From NCBI RefSeq assembly GCF_900163865.1, contig NZ_FUKU01000026.1:62001-126000 (forward strand): a stretch of 64,000 bases of DNA, read 5' to 3'. Position numbers and translations under genes: made by a program. A model generated the notes under the pieces. It was not told where the DNA came from. It saw only the letters and a program-made list of their open reading frames with translations, and searched no databases. Below are positions 43,390-52,361 of the stretch, in pieces. The DNA is from Sphingobacterium sp. JB170. Its GTDB lineage: Bacteria; Bacteroidota; Bacteroidia; Sphingobacteriales; Sphingobacteriaceae. The first letter of the stretch is position 1, and the number at the start of each line of letters is the position of its first letter.

Positions 43390-43659
43390 TTACTTTTCAA
43401 ACGGTGAAATCTTATTCGAATTGCTTTTACGGTATTTTGTATACCAAAGTATACCGATTCCCACAGCAATCAAATATGGAATCGCTAAAAGAAACAAAAT
43501 ACCATCATTAAGCCCGTTTCCTTGCGTATTTCCATTCATGGTACTATTCTCTGCGTTCAGTGAACACATTGCACACTGTGCGGATGCGTTTGTCGAAACC
43601 AACAAAATGATAGACATAGATAGCAGAATGGCCACTATTTTAATCTGTTTGGAACTCAT
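43390..43659 (-). CDS. Small CxxC membrane protein
   Basis: Protein of 89 residues with a signal or first TM segment (about 7-26), then the motif QCAMCS, a short Asn/Gly-rich loop, and a second TM (about 52-72, GILFLLAIPYLIAVGIGILWY) followed by a basic tail. Proteins of this size with A-Q-C-A-M-C are common in Bacteroidota. A redox, heme or metal-handling role is suggested by the CxxC motif only. It precedes the DUF983 gene and has its own -7 box. Confidence 0.72.
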   Translation of the reverse strand: MSSKQIKIVAILLSMSIILLVSTNASAQCAMCSLNAENSTMNGNTQGNGLNDGILFLLAIPYLIAVGIGILWYTKYRKSNSNKISPFEK

Positions 43660-43663
43660 AGTT

Positions 43664-43671
43664 CAAAAGTA
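43664..43671 (-). promoter_or_regulatory. -7 box of the small CxxC gene
   Basis: Minus-strand TACTTTTG fits TAnnTTTG and ends 4 bases before the ATG at 43659, predicting a leaderless mRNA. Confidence 0.6.
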
Positions 43672-43746
43672 CAATTTTTTTTTATGAAACTGTTTGAATC
43701 ACGCGCGGATTACTCACGCCTGGACATTAAAAAGTGAAGATTTTAA

Positions 43747-44436
43747 TTAGAGCAGCGCATTAAACTTTTCCCAAAAGCCATCTTGCGGAAGGTCTGCAAT
43801 AAGCATCGTCTGTTCTTCTTTAATCGGGTGGATAAAGGAAAGAGAACGAGAATGCAGACAAATCGATCGCCGCAGACTACCCCGCGGATACCCATATTTG
43901 TTATCACCGACGATGGGACATCCCATGTATGCAAGCTGGCAGCGAATTTGGTGCGTCCGTCCGGTAAGCGGATTCACTCGGAGCAGATAAAACCCGTCGA
44001 GTTCGCCTATTACTTGGTAATCAAGCTGCGCGAAACTACCACCTTTTATTTCCCTGTCATATGCTTTTGTAACCATCTTTTTGCGGTCACGTAGCAGCCA
44101 GTTTTTCAGCGTTCCGGACATTTCCTCCGGCCTATTTCGCACGAGAGCTAAATAGGTCTTTGAAACTTTACGATCGTGAAATAACCGATTCATGCGATCA
44201 AGGCCCTTACTCGTCTTTGCAAAAATTATCATGCCGCTCACGGGCCGATCTAAACGGTGTATAACGCCCAAAAAAGCGCCATTAGGTTTAGCGTATTTCG
44301 CCGCAAGAAACTCTTTCACGAGTTCCTCCAAGGATTTATCTCCAGTAATATCTACTTGCACGATATCCCCCGCACGTTTATTAATAGCGATGTAGTGATT
44401 ATCTTCGTAGATAACATCCTTTTCTGTAATACGCAT
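43747..44436 (-). CDS. RluA-family pseudouridine synthase
   Basis: RNA pseudouridine synthase of 229 residues without an S4 domain. The catalytic Asp is in VIHRLDRPVSGMIIFAKT, and the other family motifs are DNHYIAINKRAGDIVQVD at the start and PLTGRTHQIRCQLAYMGCPIVGD. The target (rRNA or tRNA uridine) cannot be chosen from sequence. It lies 43 bases after the mlaD-like stop on the same strand. Confidence 0.92.
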   Translation of the reverse strand: MRITEKDVIYEDNHYIAINKRAGDIVQVDITGDKSLEELVKEFLAAKYAKPNGAFLGVIHRLDRPVSGMIIFAKTSKGLDRMNRLFHDRKVSKTYLALVRNRPEEMSGTLKNWLLRDRKKMVTKAYDREIKGGSFAQLDYQVIGELDGFYLLRVNPLTGRTHQIRCQLAYMGCPIVGDNKYGYPRGSLRRSICLHSRSLSFIHPIKEEQTMLIADLPQDGFWEKFNALL

Positions 44437-44479
44437 ACTTATAAATGTATTTATCTAGCTCAATTAATGATGTACTACC

Positions 44480-45475
44480 TTATTGCGCGGTGGAATCGCT
44501 TGCTGCTTCTGCTTGCTCTTTTGCCTGTTTTCTGAAATAGCCTCTAAATAAAAAATTACTTTGTAGGGCTTTCATGTTATCATCAAGCTTAACGGTGCTA
44601 CTGTTCAAATTTTTCAAAATCTGTCTTATCTCGTCAGCTGCCTCCGGATCATTCGTTAACACACCAATAGCATTATTTTTATCGTTTAAGCGCGAAGATG
44701 TGGCCTCTAAATTGGTCATTAATGCCGACGCCGTTTGTGTGACTCCCTGAAGCTGTGCTGCAGATTCACGTAAGCTTGCAAAAACGGTAGTATCGGTGGA
44801 AAGATCATGAATAAGTCCTTGATTACTGTTTAACTTTTCCATCAAAACCGCTAAGTTGGATGATGCCTTATTTGCATCTGACATCACTTTATTTAGCGAG
44901 TTTACTGAACTTTTCAGTGATATCGTTAATGTAGAATCTGTCATCAACGAACCTACAACCCCTTTCCCTTCCACCATATTTTGGGAAAGCAAGGCAAAAT
45001 TCTTTGTAATTTCTACAAGGTTTTCATTGTTAGTTTGCAAAGTGGCAAACATGGCGTCTGTATCGGTTCCGCTAACCGATTTAATCACATCGCCATCCTT
45101 TATCGGCGCGGCGTGGTCTGTACCCCCAACGAGGCTGACAATGGCGTTACCAATAAGGCCATCCGAGCCCAATTTACTGACGACATCCTCCCGTATAAAT
45201 TCACTGTTCTTCTGCTCGATCTGCATGACGATTTTAACATCGTCGATACTTTGGAAAGTAATTTCTTTAACGATACCAACCTTTACCCCGGAAAACCAAA
45301 CATTATTCCCGACCTTTAATCCTTTCACGTCTTGAAAGTATGTTGTAACCGTTAAAGTTTTACTGAATCTATTCTGTTGGGTACCCAAAACAAGAATACC
45401 GGCTACTAGGATAATCAAACCGACTAACACAAATAAACCAACCGTAAGCGTGCGCTTCCTTTCGTTTGAACTCAT
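44480..45475 (-). CDS. mlaD: MlaD/MCE-family lipid-transport protein
   Basis: Substrate-binding subunit of a phospholipid ABC system, 331 residues. A single N-terminal TM (about 12-32, LTVGLFVLVGLIILVAGILVL) anchors it; the MCE domain follows (about 40-115, TVTTYFQDVKGLKVGNNVWFSGV). The C-terminal 200 residues are predicted mostly helical, with repeated Asn/Leu heptads. It lies 6 bases after the ATPase gene. Together the three genes form an mlaE-mlaF-mlaD unit that keeps outer-membrane lipid asymmetry; mlaB and mlaC are not seen here. Confidence 0.92.
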   Translation of the reverse strand: MSSNERKRTLTVGLFVLVGLIILVAGILVLGTQQNRFSKTLTVTTYFQDVKGLKVGNNVWFSGVKVGIVKEITFQSIDDVKIVMQIEQKNSEFIREDVVSKLGSDGLIGNAIVSLVGGTDHAAPIKDGDVIKSVSGTDTDAMFATLQTNNENLVEITKNFALLSQNMVEGKGVVGSLMTDSTLTISLKSSVNSLNKVMSDANKASSNLAVLMEKLNSNQGLIHDLSTDTTVFASLRESAAQLQGVTQTASALMTNLEATSSRLNDKNNAIGVLTNDPEAADEIRQILKNLNSSTVKLDDNMKALQSNFLFRGYFRKQAKEQAEAASDSTAQ

Positions 45476-45481
45476 ATATTC

Positions 45482-46255
45482 TTAAACAATAAAATTATAA
45501 TCATAAAATGGTTTGACCCGCTCATCGTCGGTGTCAAAAATCTCTTTAAATGTCCCCTGCCGTTCAAACTTACCATCGAGCAACATGACCATTCGATCAC
45601 CAACCATCTTCGCACAGGATAGATCGTGGGTGATTATTATAGACGACGTGTGATACCGTTCTTGAACCTCATTAATCAACGTATTAACATCTAAACACGT
45701 GATCGGATCTAGACCCGCAGTAGGCTCATCGTATAACATAATATCAGGACGCAAAATTAAAGTTCGCGCTATACCGATACGTTTACGCTGTCCGCCAGAC
45801 AACTCGGAAGGCATTTGGTTTAGTGTTTGAAGCAGGCCCACACCATCTAACACTTCCTCCACTTCACTATTGATTTCCTTTCTCGTTAAATTTCGCTTAT
45901 TTCTAACCAGTGGAAACTCCAAGTTTTCGCGCACCGTCATACTGTCGTAAAGCGCACTATTTTGAAAAGAAAACCCAATCCGTTGCCGCAACTGACGCAA
46001 TCCACGTTCATCTAGCATATTGACGATCTCCCCAAGCACATTAATATTCCCATCATCTGGTGTAAGGAGTCCTGATATCAACTTAATCAGCACCGATTTA
46101 CCAGTTCCCGAACGACCCAAAACAACCAAGTTTTCGCCATTATAAAGCTTTAAATCAACGTCGCGAAGCACGTGCAGATCACCGAATGATTTGCTGACCG
46201 CATCAACATTGATAACAACATCGGTACGATCTATATTTACGTTACTTTTCTCCAT
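45482..46255 (-). CDS. mlaF: MlaF-like ABC transporter ATPase
   Basis: ATP-binding subunit of 257 residues. Walker A GRSGTGKSVLIK, signature LSGGQRKRIGIARTLI, Walker B IMLYDEPTAGLDP and switch ITHD are intact. The Q-loop SFQNSALYDSMTV is characteristic of the Mla/MCE group. It starts 1 base after the permease gene ends, and mlaD follows after 6 bases. Confidence 0.94.
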   Translation of the reverse strand: MEKSNVNIDRTDVVINVDAVSKSFGDLHVLRDVDLKLYNGENLVVLGRSGTGKSVLIKLISGLLTPDDGNINVLGEIVNMLDERGLRQLRQRIGFSFQNSALYDSMTVRENLEFPLVRNKRNLTRKEINSEVEEVLDGVGLLQTLNQMPSELSGGQRKRIGIARTLILRPDIMLYDEPTAGLDPITCLDVNTLINEVQERYHTSSIIITHDLSCAKMVGDRMVMLLDGKFERQGTFKEIFDTDDERVKPFYDYNFIV

Positions 46256-46256
46256 A

Positions 46257-47015
46257 CTAATTTATTAACGATAAAAGTTGAACAATAAGGAGTTCTTCGA
46301 TAAAGACCAAAAACATCGAGGAAACTACTGCACTGTTGGCAGCCTTTCCAACACCTTCTGTTCCCTTTGAGGAATAATAACCCACATAAGTACTGGCGAA
46401 ACCAATCGTGAATCCAAAGACGACAGCACGAATCACCATAGCATAAATATCCTTTATATTTATTGACTCGAATACCTGTGTAAAAAAAGCAAGAAAACTT
46501 AGATCATCTTTCGAGGTGATACTCAAATACCCCCCCAACAGTCCAATTCCTGCTACATAAAAACACAGGATTGGGATCGAAATTGTAGTAGCAATTATAC
46601 GCGTAGAGATGAGAAACTTCGTCGGGTTAGTCCCCGAGACTTCCATTGCGTCAATCTGCTCGGTAACATTCATCGAACTGAGCTCCGCACCTATTTGTGA
46701 TCCCACCTTACCGGAGGCAATGAGCGCCGTAACTAGGGGCGCTAACGCCCGAACAATAGCAATAGAGATCAACGCTGGCAACCACGAAGTTGCCCCGAAT
46801 TCCTCGAGCGAGGGACGGGATTGTTTTGTAAACACGAATCCGACGATAAAACCAGTCAAGCTAATAAGGGGAAATGACTTCCATCCGATCTCATAACATT
46901 GACGAATAATTTCTTTAAATTCATACGGTGGCGACACCGCTTCTCGCAAAAAACTCATCATAAATCGATGAATCCGAGCAAATTCGATAAGTAGATTTTC
47001 TATTTTACGACCCAT
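46257..47015 (-). CDS. mlaE: MlaE-family ABC permease
   Basis: Permease of 252 residues with five TM segments. Landmarks are SFPLISLTGFIVGFVF, the conserved GKVGSQIGAELSSMNVTEQIDAMEVSG, and a C-terminal region GFASTYVGYYSSKGTEGVGKAANSAVV. All are diagnostic of MlaE/YrbE. It is first in the unit; a minus-strand TACATTTG at 47078-47071 is a possible -7 box about 55 bases upstream of the ATG. Confidence 0.94.
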   Translation of the reverse strand: MGRKIENLLIEFARIHRFMMSFLREAVSPPYEFKEIIRQCYEIGWKSFPLISLTGFIVGFVFTKQSRPSLEEFGATSWLPALISIAIVRALAPLVTALIASGKVGSQIGAELSSMNVTEQIDAMEVSGTNPTKFLISTRIIATTISIPILCFYVAGIGLLGGYLSITSKDDLSFLAFFTQVFESINIKDIYAMVIRAVVFGFTIGFASTYVGYYSSKGTEGVGKAANSAVVSSMFLVFIEELLIVQLLSLIN

Positions 47016-47233
47016 TCAAGTATGAAATTAATACTTTGTGTAGCGTTTCTGTACAAAAGATAATATCACGCAAATGTACAAACTTTTATTTTCCCTTAGG
47101 TAGATCATTTTCCGAATAATGACAAACGATATCAAAAAACTCTGCCCTTGAGTTATGCCTCAAATTAAACCTTCGATTAAATTCAGGTGTCATACCTAAC
47201 AAACAGTATAAATTTTCACTAAAAACTACTGCT

Positions 47234-48565
47234 ATGAAACGAAAGAACACTCCCATACTCATGCTCGCCTTTGTCGCGACTATTTTAAGTATATTCACAC
47301 ATAAAGAAGTAACCGCACAAGGAAACGTTTCAGTTTCATTAGATCTTTTCTATAATGAACTTTCTCCTTATGGATACTGGGAAACGGACGCAAATTATGG
47401 CGACATGTGGTATCCGAATGTCGACGATAATTTTCAACCCTATGGATCAAATGGATATTGGGCGATGACCGAATACGGCAACACTTGGGTATCCAATTAC
47501 GATTGGGGATGGGCACCATTTCACTATGGACGCTGGGTTCGCACTCCACATCACGGTTGGGGATGGATCCCGGGCTATGAATGGGGCCCGGCTTGGGTTG
47601 ATTGGCGCTCTGGCGGCGGATATTACGGATGGGCACCCTCGCAGCCAAATGTGACAGTTTCCGTTGGCCTGCCTTTAAACCTTTGGATATTCCTACCATC
47701 ACGTCGAATTTATGATCGTTACCATAACCGTTACTGGGACCGCGGACATAGAAACGTATACAATAGAACGACGATTATAAACAACACGTATGTTGTAAAT
47801 AACAACCGGTACTACGGAGGCCCGTCCAGACGTGACGTATCACGCCATCTTGGTAGAGATGTCACTGTCCGAAGTCTACGCAGTTCAGATCGACCGGGTC
47901 GTTCCAGAGCTGACAACCGCTCGGTATCGATCTATAAACCGCGCGGAAATAGCAACGCAAAAGGATCTAGAGTTAGGAGTACGACAAACGGTAGATCTTC
48001 CAGCGCAGCTGCCAGAAATAGCCGTAACAGCTCGCGCGTTAGTCGTGATGCCACGGCAAACAGCGGATCAGCAGCAAACAAATCGAGTAGTAGATCAAGA
48101 TCCGCAACAGCGCGACAAAATGCAAGACCTACAACGGTAAACAAAAAGAATACGCCGCGCGCGAAAGCGACAACAACAAGAGGATCAACAAGCAGCGTGT
48201 CACGGAAAAGTCGCCAACCTGCAACCTCCAATAGGACGCAGCGTAGTACACCTTCGGTTCAACAACGCTCAAACTCTAACCGGGGAAGTGTACAAAAAGC
48301 TGCACCTAGGGCAAATAAAACACAAAGACGCGCGCCTGCGGCAAAACAACGTTCGGGAGCTAGTCGCGGAAGCGTGCAAAAAGCGGCGCCCAAAGTGAAT
48401 AAGACCCAAAGAAGCGCGCCAAGCCGGTCTCGTAGCTCTGCCCCTCGGGTTCAGAAGGCAAGCCAGCGTAGTAACTCCCCCTCCGGTGTAAGCCGCAGTT
48501 CGTCTAGTTCAAGAGCAAAAGCTAGCACCACGCGATCATCGAGCGGATCGCGAGCACGCCGATAA
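47234..48565 (+). CDS. DUF6600-like secreted protein with Arg/Ser-rich tail
   Basis: Protein of 443 residues. After a signal peptide (to about 29, KEVTAQG) comes a Trp/Tyr/Gly-rich domain (about 35-150) with repeated W-Y-P, G-Y-W and HYGRW motifs (LSPYGYWETDANYGDMWYP; GWGWIPGYEWGPAWVDW), the pattern of DUF6600. From about residue 170 to the end it is low-complexity and strongly basic (Ser, Arg, Ala, Thr, Asn), with near-repeats of the type RGSVQKAAPR-NKTQRRAP. The tail could bind peptidoglycan, nucleic acid or polysaccharide; none is shown. It ends at an intrinsic terminator. Confidence 0.78.
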   Translation: MKRKNTPILMLAFVATILSIFTHKEVTAQGNVSVSLDLFYNELSPYGYWETDANYGDMWYPNVDDNFQPYGSNGYWAMTEYGNTWVSNYDWGWAPFHYGRWVRTPHHGWGWIPGYEWGPAWVDWRSGGGYYGWAPSQPNVTVSVGLPLNLWIFLPSRRIYDRYHNRYWDRGHRNVYNRTTIINNTYVVNNNRYYGGPSRRDVSRHLGRDVTVRSLRSSDRPGRSRADNRSVSIYKPRGNSNAKGSRVRSTTNGRSSSAAARNSRNSSRVSRDATANSGSAANKSSSRSRSATARQNARPTTVNKKNTPRAKATTTRGSTSSVSRKSRQPATSNRTQRSTPSVQQRSNSNRGSVQKAAPRANKTQRRAPAAKQRSGASRGSVQKAAPKVNKTQRSAPSRSRSSAPRVQKASQRSNSPSGVSRSSSSSRAKASTTRSSSGSRARR

Positions 48566-48590
48566 ACGGTATACAAAAACATTTACATTT

Positions 48591-48621
48591 AAATAGCAAC
48601 CCTCGAAGGTTGCTATTTTTT
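48591..48621 (+). terminator. Terminator of the DUF6600-like gene
   Basis: AAATAGCAACC (48591-48601) pairs with GGTTGCTATTT (48608-48618) around a 6-base loop, continuing into a run of six T residues. Confidence 0.9.
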
Positions 48622-48724
48622 GTTCACTGCTTCCAGCCAGTCAACAATAATACGCCAGCAACTTCGTAAAATACCTTCACAATTTACTATCTTCAATCTT
48701 TATAAGACAATCAAAGCAGATCAG

Positions 48725-49897
48725 ATGACTCAATTAGTTTCGATTTTAGACAACGATTTCTATAAATTTACGATGCAATATGCAGTAAGTAAACTATTTC
48801 CTAAAGCGCTGGCGAAATATCAATTTATCAATCGTGGCGAACATCAATTTCCTGAGGGATTCGACAATAAGCTAAAAGAAGCGATTTCCGACATGGCGCA
48901 GCTCAAGTTGACCCAAGGAGAAAAAAAATATTTTAAAGATACGTGTCCGTACATCGATCCTATTTATTTTGACTTCTTACAAGGCTATCGATACGACCCC
49001 GCGGAAGTAAATATCCAACAGGTAGGGCACAATTTAACCGTTGAGGTGCAGGGATATTGGTATCGAACGATTCTATGGGAGGTCCCCATCATGTCGTTAA
49101 TTTGCGAAACATATTACGAAATGACCGGAGCGCAGCGGGTTGCCAACGACGAAGTTTGTGTGATCGCCGAGTCAAAAATGGATAAATACGACAAACTCAA
49201 CATCACGATTGCAGATTTTGGCACGCGCAGACGTCATTCCTATCAAGTGCATGATCTGGTCATCAAAACATTAAAACAACATCCCACTAAAACATTTATC
49301 GGTACTTCAAATGTCCATTTGGCAATGAAATATGATACCACTCCGATCGGTACCCACGCGCACGAGTGGTTTATGTTCCATGCGGCGAAATACGGCTATA
49401 AGATGGCCAACTTGTTAAGCCTGGAACACTGGTCCGAGGTGTACCGTGGTGACTTAGGTATTGCGCTCTCGGACACGTACACCACCGAAGTGTTTTTCAA
49501 ACAGTTCGATAAAAAGCTTACTAAGCTATTTGACGGTGTTCGCCACGATAGTGGCGACCCCATTGAATTTGCGCAGTTAACGATCGATCATTATAAAAGC
49601 CAAGGTATCGATCCACGGTCCAAATCGATTATTTTCTCCGACGGGCTTGATTACGACAAAGTAGAAACAATTGTACGTTTCTGCGAAGGGAAAATCGGAC
49701 ACTCATTTGGAATTGGAACGGACTTCACCAATGACGTGGGGCTAGAACGGATGAATATAGTGGTAAAGATGGTGGAGGCGCAACCCGAGGGTGGACCATG
49801 GACAGATGTCATTAAACTATCCGATGAGCCGAACAAGCACACCGGTAATAAGGACGAAATCAACCTCGCGAAGTCAGTTTTAAATATCAACGATTAA
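48725..49897 (+). CDS. pncB: Nicotinate phosphoribosyltransferase
   Basis: NAD-salvage enzyme of 390 residues, converting nicotinate plus PRPP to nicotinate mononucleotide. I use the ATG at 48725 (MTQLVSILDNDFYKFTMQYAV, the family start); the frame extends 35 residues upstream without similarity. Conserved parts are FGTRRRHSYQVHDLV, GTSNVHLAMKYDTTPIGTHAHEW with the His that is phosphorylated in this family, and VRHDSGDPIEF. Its stop overlaps the next start by one base (TAATG). Confidence 0.94.
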   Translation: MTQLVSILDNDFYKFTMQYAVSKLFPKALAKYQFINRGEHQFPEGFDNKLKEAISDMAQLKLTQGEKKYFKDTCPYIDPIYFDFLQGYRYDPAEVNIQQVGHNLTVEVQGYWYRTILWEVPIMSLICETYYEMTGAQRVANDEVCVIAESKMDKYDKLNITIADFGTRRRHSYQVHDLVIKTLKQHPTKTFIGTSNVHLAMKYDTTPIGTHAHEWFMFHAAKYGYKMANLLSLEHWSEVYRGDLGIALSDTYTTEVFFKQFDKKLTKLFDGVRHDSGDPIEFAQLTIDHYKSQGIDPRSKSIIFSDGLDYDKVETIVRFCEGKIGHSFGIGTDFTNDVGLERMNIVVKMVEAQPEGGPWTDVIKLSDEPNKHTGNKDEINLAKSVLNIND

Positions 49898-50607
49898 TGG
49901 CAAAGGATGTATATGGGGACGCGCTATACGATTATCACGGATCACAACGACTCCACGAGCCGTTATTGCTTCATAGTAGCTATGGCGATATTGAAGAGAT
50001 GCCTATCGAGGTTTTTTTTCGCGAACCGGAGGAATTCCCAGAAATGGAGCATATAGCACTCGCATTGTGCGATGGACACGTGCTCGATGTGGGTGCGGGT
50101 GTTGGCTGTCACGCACTGTTTCTACAAAATAGGGGATTCGAAGTAGACGCCATTGAGCATAGCCAAAAAGCATGTAGTATCATGAAAGCACGCGGTGTGA
50201 AAAACGTTACTTGTGCGGACTTTTTCAAGCTCACGAATAAAAAGTATGATACACTCCTTTTTTTAATGAATGGCATCGGATTAGCCGGTTCTATTGCAGG
50301 GTTCCGGATATTACTTGCTCACGCAAAAACACTACTCACACCAGTAGGACAACTTTTGTTCGACAGCTCGGACATATCGTATTTATATGAGGAATATAGA
50401 ATTACCAAACCGGATCATTATCTGGGCGAAATTAACTTCCAATACGAATATAAAGGCGAATTTGGGGATTCCTTTAATTGGTTATACATCGACCAGCTAG
50501 AACTTATAAAAATTGCCCGAGAGGAGAATTGGGTAGTACAAATATTAGACGAAGACGATGCAGATCAGTATTTGGTTCGGATGGAACCGCGTCGAGACGA
50601 GCGTTAA
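49897..50607 (+). CDS. Class I SAM-dependent methyltransferase
   Basis: Cytoplasmic protein of 236 residues with a Rossmann-type SAM domain. Motif I is VLDVGAGVGCHALFLQNRGFEVDAIEHS (about 64-91), with later NGIGLAGS and LLTPVGQLLFDSSDI. The substrate is unknown; the acidic N-terminal part (DYHGSQRLHEPLLLHSSYGD) has no motif I can name. It overlaps pncB by one base, so the two are translationally coupled. Its stop codon lies inside the stem of the following terminator. Confidence 0.88.
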   Translation: MAKDVYGDALYDYHGSQRLHEPLLLHSSYGDIEEMPIEVFFREPEEFPEMEHIALALCDGHVLDVGAGVGCHALFLQNRGFEVDAIEHSQKACSIMKARGVKNVTCADFFKLTNKKYDTLLFLMNGIGLAGSIAGFRILLAHAKTLLTPVGQLLFDSSDISYLYEEYRITKPDHYLGEINFQYEYKGEFGDSFNWLYIDQLELIKIAREENWVVQILDEDDADQYLVRMEPRRDER

Positions 50608-50648
50608 TTAAAAAAGGTGAAAATTGATTTTTCACCTTTTTTAATTAA
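50604..50648. terminator. Bidirectional terminator with 20-bp perfect stem
   Basis: Left arm 50604-50623 and right arm 50629-50648 are exact complements around a 5-base loop, with A6 and T6 runs built into the stem. It ends the methyltransferase (plus) and serS (minus) transcripts. The methyltransferase stop codon (50605-50607) is part of the stem. Confidence 0.9.
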
Positions 50649-50664
50649 CTATCATATCCTCATA

Positions 50665-51936
50665 CTAATCGATCCATTCAAATCCCGTATAGGGAACCAA
50701 TACGTTAGGAATGCGTACACCTTTATCGGTTTGATTATTTTCTAATATCGAAGCTACGATTCTCGGTAATGCTAGCGCAGAACCGTTCAACGTGTGAGCT
50801 AACTGCATCTTTCCATTCGAATTTTTGAATCTTACTTTTAATCGATTCGACTGATAGGTCTCAAAATTCGACACGGATGACACCTCTAACCAACGCTCCT
50901 GTGCTGCGCTATACACCTCCATATCAAAGGTTAAGGCGGAAGTGAAGCCCATATCCCCACCACATAAGCGTAAAACTCGATAAGGTAGTTCTAACTTCTG
51001 TAATAAGCCCTGAATATAGAGGCTCATTTCCTCCAGCACTTCATACGATTTATCGGGATGAACAAGCTGCACGGTTTCAACTTTATCGAATTGATGAAGT
51101 CTATTCAAACCACGCACATGTGCTCCATATGATCCCGCTTCGCGGCGAAAACAAGGTGTGTAGGCAGCATGCTTTATAGGGAACTGTTCTTCTTTGACAA
51201 TTACATCACGATATAAGTTAGTGACTGGAACTTCAGCAGTAGGAATCAAATACAATTCATCCTGCGCCACATAATACATTTGGCCATCCTTATCCGGCAA
51301 TTGCCCCGTCGCAAATGCGGACGCTTCATTTACCATGATTGGAACCTGTACTTCATTATACCCTTCATCGGCCGCTTGATCTAGAAAGAAATTTATCAAA
51401 GCTCGTTGCAACCGTGCACCCTTGCCTTTATACACCGGAAATCCAGCTCCCGTAACTTTCACTCCAAGTTCTAGATCGACAATATCATATTTCATGAGTA
51501 AATCCCAATGTGATAAAGCATTTTCTTGAAGTTTCGGCACTGTTCCATTCTCTAGAACAACTTCATTATCCTCTGGAACGAGTCCTTTTGGTACCGAGGT
51601 GTGCGGTAGATTAGGTAAAAGGACAATTTTACTATTCAACTCCTGTTCTACTTCAGCAAGTTTCTCGGTAAGCTGTTTCACTTGATCTTTATATCCAGCC
51701 GATTCAGATTTCACCCGGTCAGCTTCCGCTTTATTCCCCTGGCGCATGAAATCTCCAATTTGCTTAGACGCTGCGTTCGCCTCTGCAGCAAGCGCATCTG
51801 ATTCGTTTTGAATTTTACGACGTGAATCATCAAGTTGAATCAAATGATCAACCAACGTTGCATCTTTAAAATTCTTAACAGCCAATCGTTCGATTACTGC
51901 ATCCCTATTCTCCCGGATATAATTAATCTGTAACAT
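50665..51936 (-). CDS. serS: Serine--tRNA ligase
   Basis: Class II synthetase of 423 residues. The N-terminal coiled-coil tRNA-binding arm (about 30-105) is followed by the catalytic core with motif 2 PCFRREAGSYGAHVRGLNRLHQFDKVE and motif 3 NGSALALPRIVASILENNQ. IPTAEVPVTNLYRD is also characteristic. The protein ends IPNVLVPYTGFEWID. A -7 box precedes the gene. Confidence 0.97.
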   Translation of the reverse strand: MLQINYIRENRDAVIERLAVKNFKDATLVDHLIQLDDSRRKIQNESDALAAEANAASKQIGDFMRQGNKAEADRVKSESAGYKDQVKQLTEKLAEVEQELNSKIVLLPNLPHTSVPKGLVPEDNEVVLENGTVPKLQENALSHWDLLMKYDIVDLELGVKVTGAGFPVYKGKGARLQRALINFFLDQAADEGYNEVQVPIMVNEASAFATGQLPDKDGQMYYVAQDELYLIPTAEVPVTNLYRDVIVKEEQFPIKHAAYTPCFRREAGSYGAHVRGLNRLHQFDKVETVQLVHPDKSYEVLEEMSLYIQGLLQKLELPYRVLRLCGGDMGFTSALTFDMEVYSAAQERWLEVSSVSNFETYQSNRLKVRFKNSNGKMQLAHTLNGSALALPRIVASILENNQTDKGVRIPNVLVPYTGFEWID

Positions 51937-51960
51937 ATATGAACAACAATTTTAGATGCA

Positions 51961-51968
51961 CAAAGATA
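51961..51968 (-). promoter_or_regulatory. -7 box of serS
   Basis: Minus-strand TATCTTTG fits TAnnTTTG, 24 bases before the ATG. No clear -33 match. Confidence 0.55.
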
Positions 51969-52142
51969 AGAAGTGAAATTGAAAATGGCATAATTAACGA
52001 ACAATACAATATTATCGGCAAACCATTAGCAAACTCATATCATTATATTTGTTTTATTATAAAAATTTAATATTTTTGATAAATCGAGTGTGAATTAACA
52101 ATTTATTTATGGAATCATAATTTCCAATTCACATTAGTAAGG

Positions 52143-52150
52143 TACATTTG
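52143..52150 (+). promoter_or_regulatory. -7 box of the 31-residue ORF
   Basis: TACATTTG fits TAnnTTTG; a TTTC at 52121-52124 lies 18 bases upstream as a possible -33 element. The transcript would start about 20 bases before the small ORF. Confidence 0.5.
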
Positions 52151-52177
52151 TTATATAAAATTTAAAATAATAGTATT

Positions 52178-52273
52178 ATGTTAAAAGATCTAGAAATTTT
52201 TGAACCGGAATCCGAGCTTGAATTACAAGAATTAGCCTACGATGGTGATGATTATGTAAGCATTGAAGATTAG
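52178..52273 (+). CDS. Small acidic protein, 31 residues, unknown
   Basis: ATG to TAG with 31 codons, starting MLKDLEIFEPESELELQ and ending DDYVSIED. About 40 percent of residues are Asp or Glu and there is a single Lys. The first 20 residues could form an amphipathic helix. A consensus -7 box lies 27 bases upstream, the leader is A-rich as usual in this phylum, and the codon use is like the neighbours. It is not part of rsmI, which has its own -7 box. No family is recognised; a regulatory micro-protein or leader peptide are both possible. Confidence 0.5.
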   Translation: MLKDLEIFEPESELELQELAYDGDDYVSIED

Positions 52274-52350
52274 CTTCGACCGCTTACATAATTAATTAAA
52301 ATTCCGTTCCCTCCTTCCCTCTTCTACCAATCTTTACACTTTTAATTTCT

Positions 52351-52358
52351 TACCTTTG
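52351..52358 (+). promoter_or_regulatory. -7 box of rsmI
   Basis: TACCTTTG fits TAnnTTTG and ends 3 bases before the ATG at 52362, predicting a leaderless mRNA. Confidence 0.6.
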
Positions 52359-52361
52359 GTC

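Noticed and set aside
44856..45335. 159-codon plus-strand frame opposite mlaD
   Set aside because: Antisense to the MCE domain; no independent support.
48000..48540. Low-complexity segment as a possible non-coding repeat
   Set aside because: A single long open frame with a signal peptide and terminator continues through it.
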